Below, in pieces: positions 50,156-58,879 of a stretch of DNA of 59,891 bases (the stretch's first letter is position 1; each line of letters begins with the position of its first letter). The DNA is from Flavobacterium anhuiense (GTDB lineage: Bacteria > Bacteroidota > Bacteroidia > Flavobacteriales > Flavobacteriaceae): assembly GCF_900101855.1 (NCBI RefSeq), contig NZ_FMVC01000008.1, positions 1-59,891 on the forward strand, in the 5' to 3' direction. A model generated the notes under the pieces. It was given only the letters and a program-made list of their open reading frames with translations. It searched no databases and was not told where the DNA came from. The translations under genes were made by a program, and so were the position numbers.

Positions 50156-52057
50156 TTACAAAGTCTCATCCAACCATTTGAAGAATTCACCTTGCCAAAC
50201 TTGAGCATTTTGCGGTTTTAAAACCCAATGGTTTTCGTCTGGGAAATACACAAATCGGCTTTTAATTCCTCTTAATTGAGCTGCTTGAAAAGCTTCTTGT
50301 CCTTGCCCGATTGGAACACGGAAATCTTTACCTCCTTGGAAAATTAAAATTGGCTTATTCCAATTCTGAACCAAAGTTGCAGGGTTGAAAGTAGTATACG
50401 CTTTTTGTGCTACAGCGTTATCTTTTTCCCAATATGGTCCTCCAAAATCCCAGTTATTAAAGAAAACTTCCTCAGTTGTTCCTAACATTGAAACGGTATT
50501 GAAAACACCATCGTGAGCAATGAAAGTTTTGAAACGGTTTTTGTGAATTCCAGCTAAATAAAATACGGAATATCCTCCGTAACTAGCTCCAACGCAACCC
50601 AAACGGCTTTTGTCAACATAGCTTTCTTTTGCCACATCATCAATGGCAGAAAGGTAATCGTCCATAACTTGACCGCCCCAATCTTTACTGATTTGTTCAT
50701 TCCACTCAACACCATGTCCTGGCATTCCGCGGCGGTTTGGCGCTACCACTACATAACCTTTTGCGGCCATCAAAGAGAAATTCCAACGGAAAGAGTACGA
50801 TTGTGTCAATGGACTTTGTGGTCCTCCTTGACAGAATAATAAAGTTGGATATTTTTTAGTAGCATCAAAATTTGGAGGTAAGATTACCCAAACTAGCATT
50901 TTTTTGCCGTCGGTTGTAGTAACATAACGTCTTTCGGTTTTGCTTAAAGCTAAAGTTTTATACGTTTCTGTATTGATGTTTGATAATTGTTTCCAAGTAT
51001 TTTTTTTCAAATTGAAAGAATATATTTCTCCAGCGTGATTCATGTCTGTTCTAGTAACAATAATATCATCTCCAGAGAAACCAATTAAATCATTCACATC
51101 AAAATCTCCGTTTGTCAATTGGCGAACATTGATTGCGATTTTAGTCAAACCAGGAAAATTAACTGAGAAAAGTTGTTTTGTACCATCAATTGGCGCCACA
51201 AAAAATACTGTTTTCCCGTCTTTACTCCAGATAAAATTATCTACAGTTCCGTCCCAGTTTGCTGTCAAGTTAGTTTTGATGCCTTTAAATTCAACAATAA
51301 TATCGTTTTTATCAGACTCGTAACCGTCACGTTTCATTTGCAGCCAAGATAAATTTCCTGTTGGAGAAAATTGCGGTGCAGTATCATAACCTAAATTACC
51401 TTCGGTTTTATTAATTGTTTTTTGAGTTTCTAAATTGTACTCATAAATGTCTGTGTTGGTAGAAATAGCATAAGCAGTTCCCGCTTTTTTCTTGCACACA
51501 TAAAAAATGCTTTTGCTGTCTGGCGACCAGATATAATCTTCGTCACCGCCAAAAGGTTTTTGCGGAGAATCGAAATTTTCACCTTTCATGACGTCGGTTC
51601 CTTTTGCTCCGTCTTTGTTTTCTTTATAAAAAACGTGATTAAACTTTCCTTCGTTCCAAGTATCCCAGTGACGATAATCTAATCCGTCATAAATTTGAGC
51701 ATCAGATTTTGTTAGACTTGGATAAAAATCTTTACCTAAAACACTTTCAAGTTTTACTTCTTCATTGTAAACGACAAATTTTCCGTCAGGCGAAATATTT
51801 TTATCAGCTAAAATTTCTTTAGTGTCTTTAATCTCAGTTGCAGTTCCTCCGTTTACAGGAATCGTGTAGATTTTAGAAGTCGATTTGTTATCGGCCACAG
51901 AAGGCGTTGAAACTTTAAAAACGACATTTTTTGCATCTTTAGAAATGCCAAGAGGCGTCACTCTCCCTAATTTCCATAACAATTCTGGTGACATTACATT
52001 CTGTCCGATAGCATTTAAACTCATCATTATTAAGGTTGTTAATACTACTTTTTTCAT
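50156..52057 (-). CDS. S9-family exported serine peptidase
   Basis: This 633-residue protein has a signal peptide (about 1-19, ending NAIGQ), a WD40/TolB-like beta-propeller (about 30-370: PDGKFVVY, WSPDSKSIFYV, FSPTGNLSW, WSKDGKTVFFV) and a prolyl-oligopeptidase-type hydrolase domain (about 375-633). The triad is Ser492 in GASYGGYS, an Asp in GGKDFRVP and His in DENHWVL. It is likely a periplasmic dipeptidyl- or acylaminoacyl-peptidase. It is divergent from the FAD oxidoreductase gene. Confidence 0.92.
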   Translation of the reverse strand: MKKVVLTTLIMMSLNAIGQNVMSPELLWKLGRVTPLGISKDAKNVVFKVSTPSVADNKSTSKIYTIPVNGGTATEIKDTKEILADKNISPDGKFVVYNEEVKLESVLGKDFYPSLTKSDAQIYDGLDYRHWDTWNEGKFNHVFYKENKDGAKGTDVMKGENFDSPQKPFGGDEDYIWSPDSKSIFYVCKKKAGTAYAISTNTDIYEYNLETQKTINKTEGNLGYDTAPQFSPTGNLSWLQMKRDGYESDKNDIIVEFKGIKTNLTANWDGTVDNFIWSKDGKTVFFVAPIDGTKQLFSVNFPGLTKIAINVRQLTNGDFDVNDLIGFSGDDIIVTRTDMNHAGEIYSFNLKKNTWKQLSNINTETYKTLALSKTERRYVTTTDGKKMLVWVILPPNFDATKKYPTLLFCQGGPQSPLTQSYSFRWNFSLMAAKGYVVVAPNRRGMPGHGVEWNEQISKDWGGQVMDDYLSAIDDVAKESYVDKSRLGCVGASYGGYSVFYLAGIHKNRFKTFIAHDGVFNTVSMLGTTEEVFFNNWDFGGPYWEKDNAVAQKAYTTFNPATLVQNWNKPILIFQGGKDFRVPIGQGQEAFQAAQLRGIKSRFVYFPDENHWVLKPQNAQVWQGEFFKWLDETL

Positions 52058-52167
52058 AATTAATTATTCTATTTTTTGTGCGCTAAAAATACAACATTTA
52101 AATTCCAAGTTGTTAAATTCCAAATCCCAATTATTGTTAAAATTCTGAGATAAATTTTTTCGCCACG

Positions 52168-52217
52168 AATTCACGAATTTTTATTCTCAAAGATTATCAA
52201 AAAATAATTCGTGAATT
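52168..52217. repeat. Inverted repeat of the AATTCACGAATT type
   Basis: AATTCACGAATT (52168-52179) and AATTCGTGAATT (52206-52217) are perfect 12-bp inverted repeats in the divergent spacer before the FAD oxidoreductase. The sequence CGCCACGAATTCACGAAT recurs in Flavobacterium intergenic DNA as I recall, so a dispersed repeat is likely. Confidence 0.5.
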
Positions 52218-52260
52218 TGTAGCTATCAAAAAATCAGTATTTTTATAAAAAACTCTTAAA

Positions 52261-53373
52261 ATGGAACTAAGCTATTGGGAACTTAAAAATTGGTTCACGA
52301 ATGTAGATTACACAATTGTGGGTAGCGGAATTGTAGGTCTTCATACTGCATTACGCTTGCGCGAAAGATTTCCTGCTGCTAAAATTCTGGTTCTCGAACG
52401 CGGAATGTTGCCACAAGGCGCCAGTACAAAAAATGCCGGTTTTGCCTGTTTCGGAAGTCTTTCTGAAATTATGGATGACTTAAAAACGCATTCAGAAGAA
52501 GATGTTGTGGCACTTATTGAGAAACGCTGGAAAGGACTTCAGTTGCTTCGAAAAAGATTAGGTGATCAGGCTATTGATTTTAAACCTCATGGCGGATATG
52601 AATTGTTTTTGAAAGAAGATGAATTTGGATTTAATGAATGCATTTCTAAAATTCCGTTTATCAATGAAGTTTTAAAACCACTTTTCAAGACCGATGTTTT
52701 TTCGAAAGAAGTAGACCGATTCGGATTTCAAAATATTCAGGATTATTTAATTTTTAATCCGTTTGAAGCGCAGATTGATACTGGAAATATGATGCAGGAA
52801 TTGCTAAGGCAAGCTGTTTCTTCAACTATTTTAATTCTAAATCAGCAGACAGTTACTTCCTATCTTGATGCAGGAAATCATGTCGAAGTGGTTTTAAATG
52901 ATTTTAGCTTTAAAACACAAAAACTGCTTTTTGCAACCAATGGTTTTGCAAGCTCTTTGACAAACGGAGCAGTAAAGCCAGCCAGAGCGCAAGTGCTTAT
53001 TACAGAACCAATTCACAATTTAGACATCAAAGGTACGTTTCATTTAGACCGAGGTTATTATTATTTCAGAAATATTGGCGATCGAATTTTATTAGGCGGA
53101 GGAAGAAACCTTGATTTTGAGGGAGAAACAACTGCCGAATTTGGACAGACGAAAATTATTCAAAATAAATTGGAAGATTTGCTGAAAAATGTAATTTTAC
53201 CAAATCAGGATTTTCAGATTTCGCATCGTTGGAGCGGTATTATGGGAGTCGGAAATAGTAAGAATCCTGTTGTGACCCAGCTTTCTGAAAATGTGTTCTG
53301 CGGAGTGCGTCTAGGCGGAATGGGAGTGGCAATAGGAAGTTTAATAGGAACAGAATTAGCAGATTTAATATAA
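52261..53373 (+). CDS. FAD-dependent oxidoreductase (DAO family)
   Basis: This 370-residue flavoenzyme has the N-terminal Rossmann motif GSGIVGLHTALRLRERFPAAKILVLERG (about 21-48; the first glycines bind FAD) and the DAO-family GASTKNAGFACFGS segment. The C-terminal part has GVRLGGMGVAIGS, the second FAD contact. The family oxidises secondary amines or D-amino acids; the substrate cannot be told. Its stop overlaps the mtgA start (TAATG), so translation is coupled. Confidence 0.88.
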   Translation: MELSYWELKNWFTNVDYTIVGSGIVGLHTALRLRERFPAAKILVLERGMLPQGASTKNAGFACFGSLSEIMDDLKTHSEEDVVALIEKRWKGLQLLRKRLGDQAIDFKPHGGYELFLKEDEFGFNECISKIPFINEVLKPLFKTDVFSKEVDRFGFQNIQDYLIFNPFEAQIDTGNMMQELLRQAVSSTILILNQQTVTSYLDAGNHVEVVLNDFSFKTQKLLFATNGFASSLTNGAVKPARAQVLITEPIHNLDIKGTFHLDRGYYYFRNIGDRILLGGGRNLDFEGETTAEFGQTKIIQNKLEDLLKNVILPNQDFQISHRWSGIMGVGNSKNPVVTQLSENVFCGVRLGGMGVAIGSLIGTELADLI

Positions 53374-54164
53374 TGGCAGCAACCAAAAAACCAGCACCAA
53401 AAAAAACAACAGCAAGTAAACCAAAACCTAAAACGTCTTCCAAAAAATCGAATCGTTCTTTTGGCGAAAAAGTAAAATGGTTTTTTATTAAAGCGGCTTT
53501 ATGGTTTTTTGGATTATCAATTGGGTCGGTTATATTTTTTAAATACGTTCCAGTGCCATTTACGCCATTAATGCTCATTCGTGCCATCGAAAATAAAATG
53601 GCTGGTAAAGAAGTTTATTTTGACCACGATTGGGAACCGATTGATAAAATATCAATGAATTTGCAAAAAGCTGTAATTGCAAGTGAAGATGGAACTTTTT
53701 TAACCCACAATGGTTTTGATTTTAAAGCACTTCAAAAAGCGTATAAAAGTAACGAACGCGGACGCCGAATTAGAGGCGGAAGCACCATTTCGCAACAGAC
53801 GGCCAAAAATGTCTTTTTATGGCAAGGAAAAAGTTATTTCCGTAAAGGTCTCGAAGCTTATTTTACGATTCTAATAGAATTGATCTGGGGCAAAGAACGC
53901 ATTATGGAAGTGTATTTGAACAGTATTGAAATGGGTGATGGTGTTTACGGCGCCTATGCAGCTACAGAACATTGGTACCGAAGAGACGCTTCGAGTTTGA
54001 CTCCAATGCAAGCAGCTGGAATTGCGGCGATATTGCCAAACCCAAGAAAATTTAAAGCTACAGGTTCTTCAAGCTACATTAATAGAAGAAAGGAAAGAAT
54101 TGTGCGCGAGATGCGTTATGTTGGAAAAATCAATTACAATGGAAAAGAAGAAAAGAAAAAGTAA
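53373..54164 (+). CDS. mtgA: Monofunctional biosynthetic peptidoglycan transglycosylase
   Basis: This 263-residue GT51 enzyme polymerises lipid II into glycan strands. A Lys/Pro-rich cytoplasmic tail (about 1-35) precedes one TM helix (about 42-62). The catalytic Glu is in ASEDGTFLTHNGFD, followed by RGGSTISQQTAKNVFLW, WGKERIMEVYLNSIEMGDGVYG and AAILPNPRKF. It has no transpeptidase domain. It overlaps both neighbours and forms a three-gene envelope operon. Confidence 0.94.
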   Translation: MAATKKPAPKKTTASKPKPKTSSKKSNRSFGEKVKWFFIKAALWFFGLSIGSVIFFKYVPVPFTPLMLIRAIENKMAGKEVYFDHDWEPIDKISMNLQKAVIASEDGTFLTHNGFDFKALQKAYKSNERGRRIRGGSTISQQTAKNVFLWQGKSYFRKGLEAYFTILIELIWGKERIMEVYLNSIEMGDGVYGAYAATEHWYRRDASSLTPMQAAGIAAILPNPRKFKATGSSSYINRRKERIVREMRYVGKINYNGKEEKKK

Positions 54165-55110
54165 AAAAGCGCTTTTTGCTTTTCTGATTTTGACTGTAAC
54201 GTTAACTTTTGGGCAAGGAAAAACAACAGAAATAGGTTTTATATCTGACAACGATTTGTACACATCGTCTAAATACGATATGTATTATACCAATGGCTTG
54301 GAACTCTTTTATCGATTTTTATCTAAAAACAACAGTGAGAAAATCAATAAGGAAATTACCGAATTTAGAATTGGGCAATATCTTTATAATCCACGTTTTC
54401 TAAACAAAGAGGCCGTTACGATAAACGATCGTCCTTTTGCGGGTTATCTTTTTGCAGAAGTTGGAAAAAGCTTTTTTTATCAAAGCGAATCAGTTTTAAA
54501 GACCGATTTTCAAATTGGCTTTCTTGGGCCAAATGCATTTGGAGAGGAATTGCAAGAGGGTTTTCATAAATTGATCGGCTACAAAAAAGTATATGGTTGG
54601 GAAAACCAGATTCATAATGCTTTAGGATTGCAGGCGCATGTTATTTATTCAAAAAAAATGTTTCCTTCAAAACATAATGATTTTGTAGATTTTCATTGGC
54701 AGTCAGAAGGCAATCTGGGAACTATTTTCTCAGGAGTTTCTACAGGATTTATGGCGAGATTTGGATTTAAAAAACTCCTTCCAATTTACGATTCTAATAT
54801 GCATAATGCTTCGGTAAGCGCAAATGAACAGCTAAATATTAGAGAGTTTTATTTCTACGCAGCGCCAAGCGTCAATTATCAGTTTTATGATGCGACGATT
54901 GAAGGCAGTATGTTTAATGATACAAGTCCAATCACTTTCGATTTGGAACCGCTTCGTTTTAACGCCGAAGCTGGTTTGAAATACCGACACAACAACTTCA
55001 ACATATCTTATTCTTTCCTCTATCGCGGAAGAGAATTGAATGATTCTGGAATTGATACGAATTCGGGATATTTTTATGGGTCGATAAGGATGGGGTTTTT
55101 GCTTAGATAG
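54139..55110 (+). CDS. LpxR-family lipid A deacylase-like outer-membrane protein
   Basis: The start is taken as the ATG at 54139 (MEKKKRKSKKALFAFLILTVTLTFGQ), which provides a signal peptide; the frame is open further upstream inside mtgA without one. The 323-residue protein has the LpxR/DUF2219 pattern (SDNDLYTSSKYDMYYTNGLELFYRF, NDRPFAGYLFAEVGKS) with strand-forming segments to the C terminus (YGSIRMGFLLR). LpxR removes the 3'-acyloxyacyl chain of lipid A. It overlaps mtgA by 26 bp. Confidence 0.85.
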   Translation: MEKKKRKSKKALFAFLILTVTLTFGQGKTTEIGFISDNDLYTSSKYDMYYTNGLELFYRFLSKNNSEKINKEITEFRIGQYLYNPRFLNKEAVTINDRPFAGYLFAEVGKSFFYQSESVLKTDFQIGFLGPNAFGEELQEGFHKLIGYKKVYGWENQIHNALGLQAHVIYSKKMFPSKHNDFVDFHWQSEGNLGTIFSGVSTGFMARFGFKKLLPIYDSNMHNASVSANEQLNIREFYFYAAPSVNYQFYDATIEGSMFNDTSPITFDLEPLRFNAEAGLKYRHNNFNISYSFLYRGRELNDSGIDTNSGYFYGSIRMGFLLR

Positions 55111-55316
55111 GCTAAGCTATACATTCTACAGTGTCTCTAGTTCTCTAGTGCTACATAGTGCTCATAGTGCGTTGCACTATCTTGATGCTGATAGGCTTTC
55201 AGTCTATAATAAAGATAGCTCTGAAAGAGCGCAACCACTAGCATAACGCAACTCGTTATGAATATGAATATGAATACGAATGCAAATTAATACAGTTAAT
55301 CCAGCCCTGAAAGGGC
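55101..55316. repeat. Cluster of short hairpins beside the HUH transposase
   Basis: Five perfect inverted repeats occur in 216 bp: GCTTAG/CTAAGC (55101-55117), ATAGTGC/GCACTAT (55164-55180), GCTCTGAAAGAGC (55218-55230), CATAACG/CGTTATG (55242-55260) and GCCCTGAAAGGGC (55304-55316). The third and fifth share the form GC-YCTGAAAGR-GC and are REP-like. They lie on the 3' side of the transposase gene. Confidence 0.6.
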
Positions 55317-55322
55317 GAAAGC

Positions 55323-55775
55323 CTAATCCCAAAGATAGCGTTCGTCATATTCAACCTTATATTTGTTTAGAAAGGCTAGAAGTTCTTTTTTGAATGTCTT
55401 TTTTCTATGATGTTCTTCTTGGTTTTTAATGTACTTTATAACGATATCTAATTGTGAAGGATTAACAGAAAAAATGCCATAACCATCCTGCCAATAAAAG
55501 TTAGAGTAACGCGTATCTACCGTTTTTACCCATTTTGATGATCGTTTTTTTACTTCTTCAACCAATTTCATTTGTGTAATCTTTTTAGATAACAGACATA
55601 GAATATGAACATGGTCATTATATCCTCCTATTTGAATGGGATTGCATTCTAAACCTTTGCAAATTCCTCCAAGATAAGCCCATAATTTCTCTTTTAAATT
55701 GTCGTCAATAAACGGATAACGCTTTTTTGTGCTAAACACTAGATGCACATATACTTTGTATAACGATTGTGGCAT
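55323..55775 (-). CDS. IS200/IS605-type (Y1, RAYT-like) transposase
   Basis: This 150-residue protein is a single-domain HUH transposase: SLYKVYVHLVFSTKKRYPFI at the N terminus, the His-U-His motif in YNDHVHILCLLS and the catalytic Tyr in LDIVIKYIKNQEEHH. The YWQDGYGIFSVNPSQ segment is typical of the REP-associated branch. No tnpB gene is near. The hairpin cluster at 55101-55316 is probably its substrate family. Confidence 0.9.
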   Translation of the reverse strand: MPQSLYKVYVHLVFSTKKRYPFIDDNLKEKLWAYLGGICKGLECNPIQIGGYNDHVHILCLLSKKITQMKLVEEVKKRSSKWVKTVDTRYSNFYWQDGYGIFSVNPSQLDIVIKYIKNQEEHHRKKTFKKELLAFLNKYKVEYDERYLWD

Positions 55776-55930
55776 ATTTTTCTCTTTTATAATTGCATTG
55801 ATGAATTTTAAGCAGAAAGATTTGTGTCAAATGCTGATGATTTGAAATGCAAATATTGTATATGCAAATACAGAATTTGGACTCCAAAAGTTTTATTTAT
55901 GACATAATAAGTCACAATATAATTCAAAAA

Positions 55931-55965
55931 AAAAGCCACTTCTGTTTTTTTTAGAAATGGCTTTT
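55931..55965 (-). terminator. Terminator of the SUKH-domain gene
   Basis: AAAAGCCACTTCT (55931-55943) pairs with AGAAATGGCTTTT (55953-55965) with one mismatch. On the minus strand a T-run follows it. It is 58 bp beyond the stop codon at 56023. Confidence 0.7.
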
Positions 55966-56022
55966 CGTTATAAAGAATTGAAAGTTTTTTTCTTCGAAAA
56001 TTTAAGATTTAGAAGATTGATC

Positions 56023-56607
56023 TTAATCCCAACGGCTTAAATTTCCTTCGGCGCGTTCAAACAACTCTTCCAGAACATTTTCTAGAGATCTTCCTGGAAG
56101 ACCAGATTCTAAAAGTCCTAATAATTGATTTACCGTAGATTTAATTTTGTCCTGATGGCAGTAGATGTTTGCGAAGTTTCCGTTTTTATCGAAAATAACA
56201 TATTCGCCGCTTTCGTTAATGTCTTCCTCAGACATCATCCAGCCAATACACGGAAAAGCTTCGTTTATTTTTTGAGTTTGTTCTTCGGTAAGAAATTTAT
56301 ATTCTTGAAATTCTGGTCGATCATTTCCCCAAAAAGCAATAATCATATCGATAATTCCGGTAGAATTGTGTTTTAAGTTTGTTCTTTCTTGAATTTGATT
56401 AAGAAGATTTTCTACAGAAAAAATGCTGAAGGTTTCGTCAGATTCAATTCCTCCAATAGTTTTATAGAAAGTGATTAATTCTTTTGGCAAAGGTTGTGTG
56501 AAATAAGAAGCCAGTTCCTGTATTTCTTCATCTGAAGCTAAAGTTGATTCTTGGATTTCATCATATTCGAGTTCGCATAGGGCAATACGGTTTTTAATTT
56601 CTTGCAT
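56023..56607 (-). CDS. SMI1/KNR4 (SUKH) family protein
   Basis: This 194-residue protein has the SUKH fold pattern: LPKELITFYKTIGGIESDETFSIFSVENLLNQ, then WGNDRPEFQEYKFL, PCIGWMMSEED and a GEYVIFDKNGNFANIYCHQDKI segment. SUKH proteins often are immunity proteins for secreted or contact-dependent toxins, but solitary genes also occur. No toxin gene is visible next to it, so its role is open. Confidence 0.82.
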   Translation of the reverse strand: MQEIKNRIALCELEYDEIQESTLASDEEIQELASYFTQPLPKELITFYKTIGGIESDETFSIFSVENLLNQIQERTNLKHNSTGIIDMIIAFWGNDRPEFQEYKFLTEEQTQKINEAFPCIGWMMSEEDINESGEYVIFDKNGNFANIYCHQDKIKSTVNQLLGLLESGLPGRSLENVLEELFERAEGNLSRWD

Positions 56608-56633
56608 AGTTATATTAGATTTTTTCTATTTAG

Positions 56634-56661
56634 AATTTGGAATTTGGAATTTGGAATTTGG
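56634..56661. repeat. AATTTGG heptamer repeat, four units
   Basis: Four AATTTGG units follow each other without a gap in the 66-bp spacer between the SUKH gene and the lipoprotein gene. The unit is a circular shift of the TTTGGAA repeat near 44180. Confidence 0.75.
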
Positions 56662-56673
56662 AATTTTTAGCTC

Positions 56674-57705
56674 TTAATGACGATTGTCGCACTGAATACT
56701 AATTTCTTCGTTTGATTTATCAATTACCGAAATACTCGGACAGCCGAAAGAAACATATTCGAAACCAAAAACTACTTCAGGTTTATTTTTAAAAAGTTTT
56801 CCTGTCCATTGGTCAACAGAATTTTCTCCATTTTCATAATTTAGTGGAGAAGGAGATGTGCCTTCGCTTTGACTGAAAAGTTTTTCGATTATGACATTTT
56901 TACTTTTAGAATCGACAACCAAAAGGCGTCTGCCATAAATTATTTTATTACTATCTAGGTAGTCTTGTAAAAAATATTCATAACTGTCTGTTTTGTAAAA
57001 ATACGTATTGCCTGTTACTGTGTTTTTTAGCAAAGCACGGTCGTCATTTTTCAATGCTTTTGACGGATAATCCTTTTTTGCAATTTTTTTCCACACAATG
57101 GGTTTCAAACGTTCTTTAGAAAACGGATTTTCTTTACCAACATATACCAAAGCATCTCTGTAATATTCGCTGAAACCGTTTAAATATTTTTTATTGATTT
57201 CAAAACCAATCATAAAATCATAATTATGATAAGGCCAATCTTCTTCCGAAGAATATCCGTTTAACATTGCAGCCGTTTTCAAGTTTTTTACTGCAAAAGA
57301 AACTTGTTTGTTTTTGGCATAATCGTAAATAAACATTGAATCGGTTTCTGAGATATTGGTTTTAGACAAAAATCTTTTTCTGTAATTTTTATCGAATGTA
57401 AAATATTGCGCATCGTATTTTCCCATTTTTTCTATGTTGGGCAAAACGAGCGTATCTTTTTCGTCGCTAACAGGATAAATATCCGAAAGCGAAACAAAAG
57501 CAATATCATTGCTGTCTTTTGCAGTAACATTAAATAGATATATGCTTTCTTTTTTTGAAGTTTCCTCCGTTTGAAGAGTATCAGTTTCAATTTCTGCGTG
57601 TTCTGCTACTTCTGGAAGTGTAGCCGTTGAGGTATTTTCTTTTTTGTTACAGGCAGATAATAGAATTAAAAAAGCGGTTGATATAAGTAATGATTTTGTT
57701 GCCAT
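56674..57705 (-). CDS. Lipoprotein of unknown function
   Basis: This 343-residue protein has a lipoprotein signal (FLILLSACNKKEN, Cys19) and a Thr/Glu-rich linker (about 22-55). The rest has no domain I recognise; it contains ITYLFNVTAKDSN-like and DRALLKNTVTGNTYFY-like beta segments and ends with CPSISVIDKSNEEISIQCDNRH, where two Cys could form a disulfide. It lies upstream of the SUKH gene in the same direction. Confidence 0.75.
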   Translation of the reverse strand: MATKSLLISTAFLILLSACNKKENTSTATLPEVAEHAEIETDTLQTEETSKKESIYLFNVTAKDSNDIAFVSLSDIYPVSDEKDTLVLPNIEKMGKYDAQYFTFDKNYRKRFLSKTNISETDSMFIYDYAKNKQVSFAVKNLKTAAMLNGYSSEEDWPYHNYDFMIGFEINKKYLNGFSEYYRDALVYVGKENPFSKERLKPIVWKKIAKKDYPSKALKNDDRALLKNTVTGNTYFYKTDSYEYFLQDYLDSNKIIYGRRLLVVDSKSKNVIIEKLFSQSEGTSPSPLNYENGENSVDQWTGKLFKNKPEVVFGFEYVSFGCPSISVIDKSNEEISIQCDNRH

Positions 57706-57828
57706 TTTATATTTGTAGATCTATTCGATTTTTTATCGTGTACGAAAATACTTTGTTTGTTTTTAAATTGAAACTCAGCCAAATTCAAATTTTTAAAAAT
57801 AAGCTGTATTCCCTTATGTTCATTTATT

Positions 57829-58260
57829 TTATCCCGAATGGTCAACATACAAATACCAAACGCCATTTATCTTTCGCATTATTCCTGAAAAATGGCCAGA
57901 ACTGTTTTTGCCATTTGGAGCTTCGACGCTAAATTTTGCGCTTACAAAAGCATCTTTTTTCGAAAGTGGTTCCACAACAAAATCGGTCATAGTCAATTTT
58001 CCCATTCTTTCTTTTGGCCAATATTTTTTGTAGAAATCGGCAATATTGTTTTTTCCGTAAACCACACCAGCAGTGTAAATCATACGAACCGAATCTACAG
58101 GAGCATAAAAATCAAGGTAACCTTCAAGATCACCATTGTTCCAACAAGCTTGCTGAGCTTTTAGACGGTCGAGTACTTGTTGTGAAATTTTATCTTGACA
58201 AATGCCTTTAAAAGAAAGCATTAGTAAAGAAGCAAAAAATAATAGTTTTAAGTGACGCAT
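57829..58260 (-). CDS. Exported NTF2-like (SnoaL/DUF4440) protein
   Basis: This 143-residue protein has a signal peptide (about 1-21, ending FKGICQ) and a cone-shaped NTF2-like domain: VLDRLKAQQACWNNGDLEGYLDFYAPVDSVRMIY, NIADFYKKYWPKERMGKLTMTDFVVEPLSKKDAFVSAKFSVEAPNG and RKINGVWYLYVDHSG. Such proteins are small periplasmic binding proteins or enzymes of varied role. No partner is obvious. Confidence 0.82.
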   Translation of the reverse strand: MRHLKLLFFASLLMLSFKGICQDKISQQVLDRLKAQQACWNNGDLEGYLDFYAPVDSVRMIYTAGVVYGKNNIADFYKKYWPKERMGKLTMTDFVVEPLSKKDAFVSAKFSVEAPNGKNSSGHFSGIMRKINGVWYLYVDHSG

Positions 58261-58287
58261 ATCGATAGTTTTAAGTTAATTCTAAAT

Positions 58288-58879
58288 TTAATTGCTTTTT
58301 ATTGCGGCAATATTTCCTGTCTTTTTATCGAAAGTAATGGTTTTGTTTGGTCCACCATAAAAGAGGGTCAAAGTCAGCGTGCTATCGGTTTCATTTTTAA
58401 ATAGAATATCTTTTGCTGTTCTAATTTTGATATTCAAATTATCATTCATAATCTCAGAATCGATGCATTTGATAATTCTTTTTTCAAATAATCCCTTTTT
58501 TCTCAATTACTTCCAACCACGGTTGGACCATCACGCCGTAGCCAACAATTTGCGCTCTGTAATTTTTGTTGAGATCTTTATTTTGATACAAACCTAAAGA
58601 TGTGCTCGATAGCAGTAAAGCATAAAACGGAAGCATCATGGCTATAATGCTCAATGCAAATGTTACCAGTATTGTTGCTAAAAAAAGTTTTGAAATGAGT
58701 TTTTTCCAAAAAACAATGATAATTACAAAACTGCTTATTAGCCAAACCCATGATAATACTACATCACTATAATAACCGCGCAGACTGATTTCTTTAAAAT
58801 AATATAAAAGACAATCCAGCACAAAAATCGCACAGATAATGAAATAAACTCGCAATATCATTTTTTTACTCTTACTCAT
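58288..58879 (-). pseudogene. Membrane protein gene with probable +1 frameshift
   Basis: Two overlapping minus-strand frames (58484-58879, 131 codons; 58288-58506, 72 codons) read as one protein if a single base is removed from the run at 58493-58501 (CCCTTTTTT on the plus strand). The junction then becomes EVIEKKGLFEKRII, whereas the first frame stops at EKKGII and the second would need a TTG start inside the first. The first part has four TM segments; the second is a soluble domain ending FDKKTGNIAAIKSN. It could be a sequencing error or two overlapping genes. Confidence 0.6.

Noticed and set aside
56023..56607. SUKH protein as immunity partner of a toxin
   Set aside because: No toxin or polymorphic-toxin tip domain is encoded next to it, so the pairing cannot be supported.
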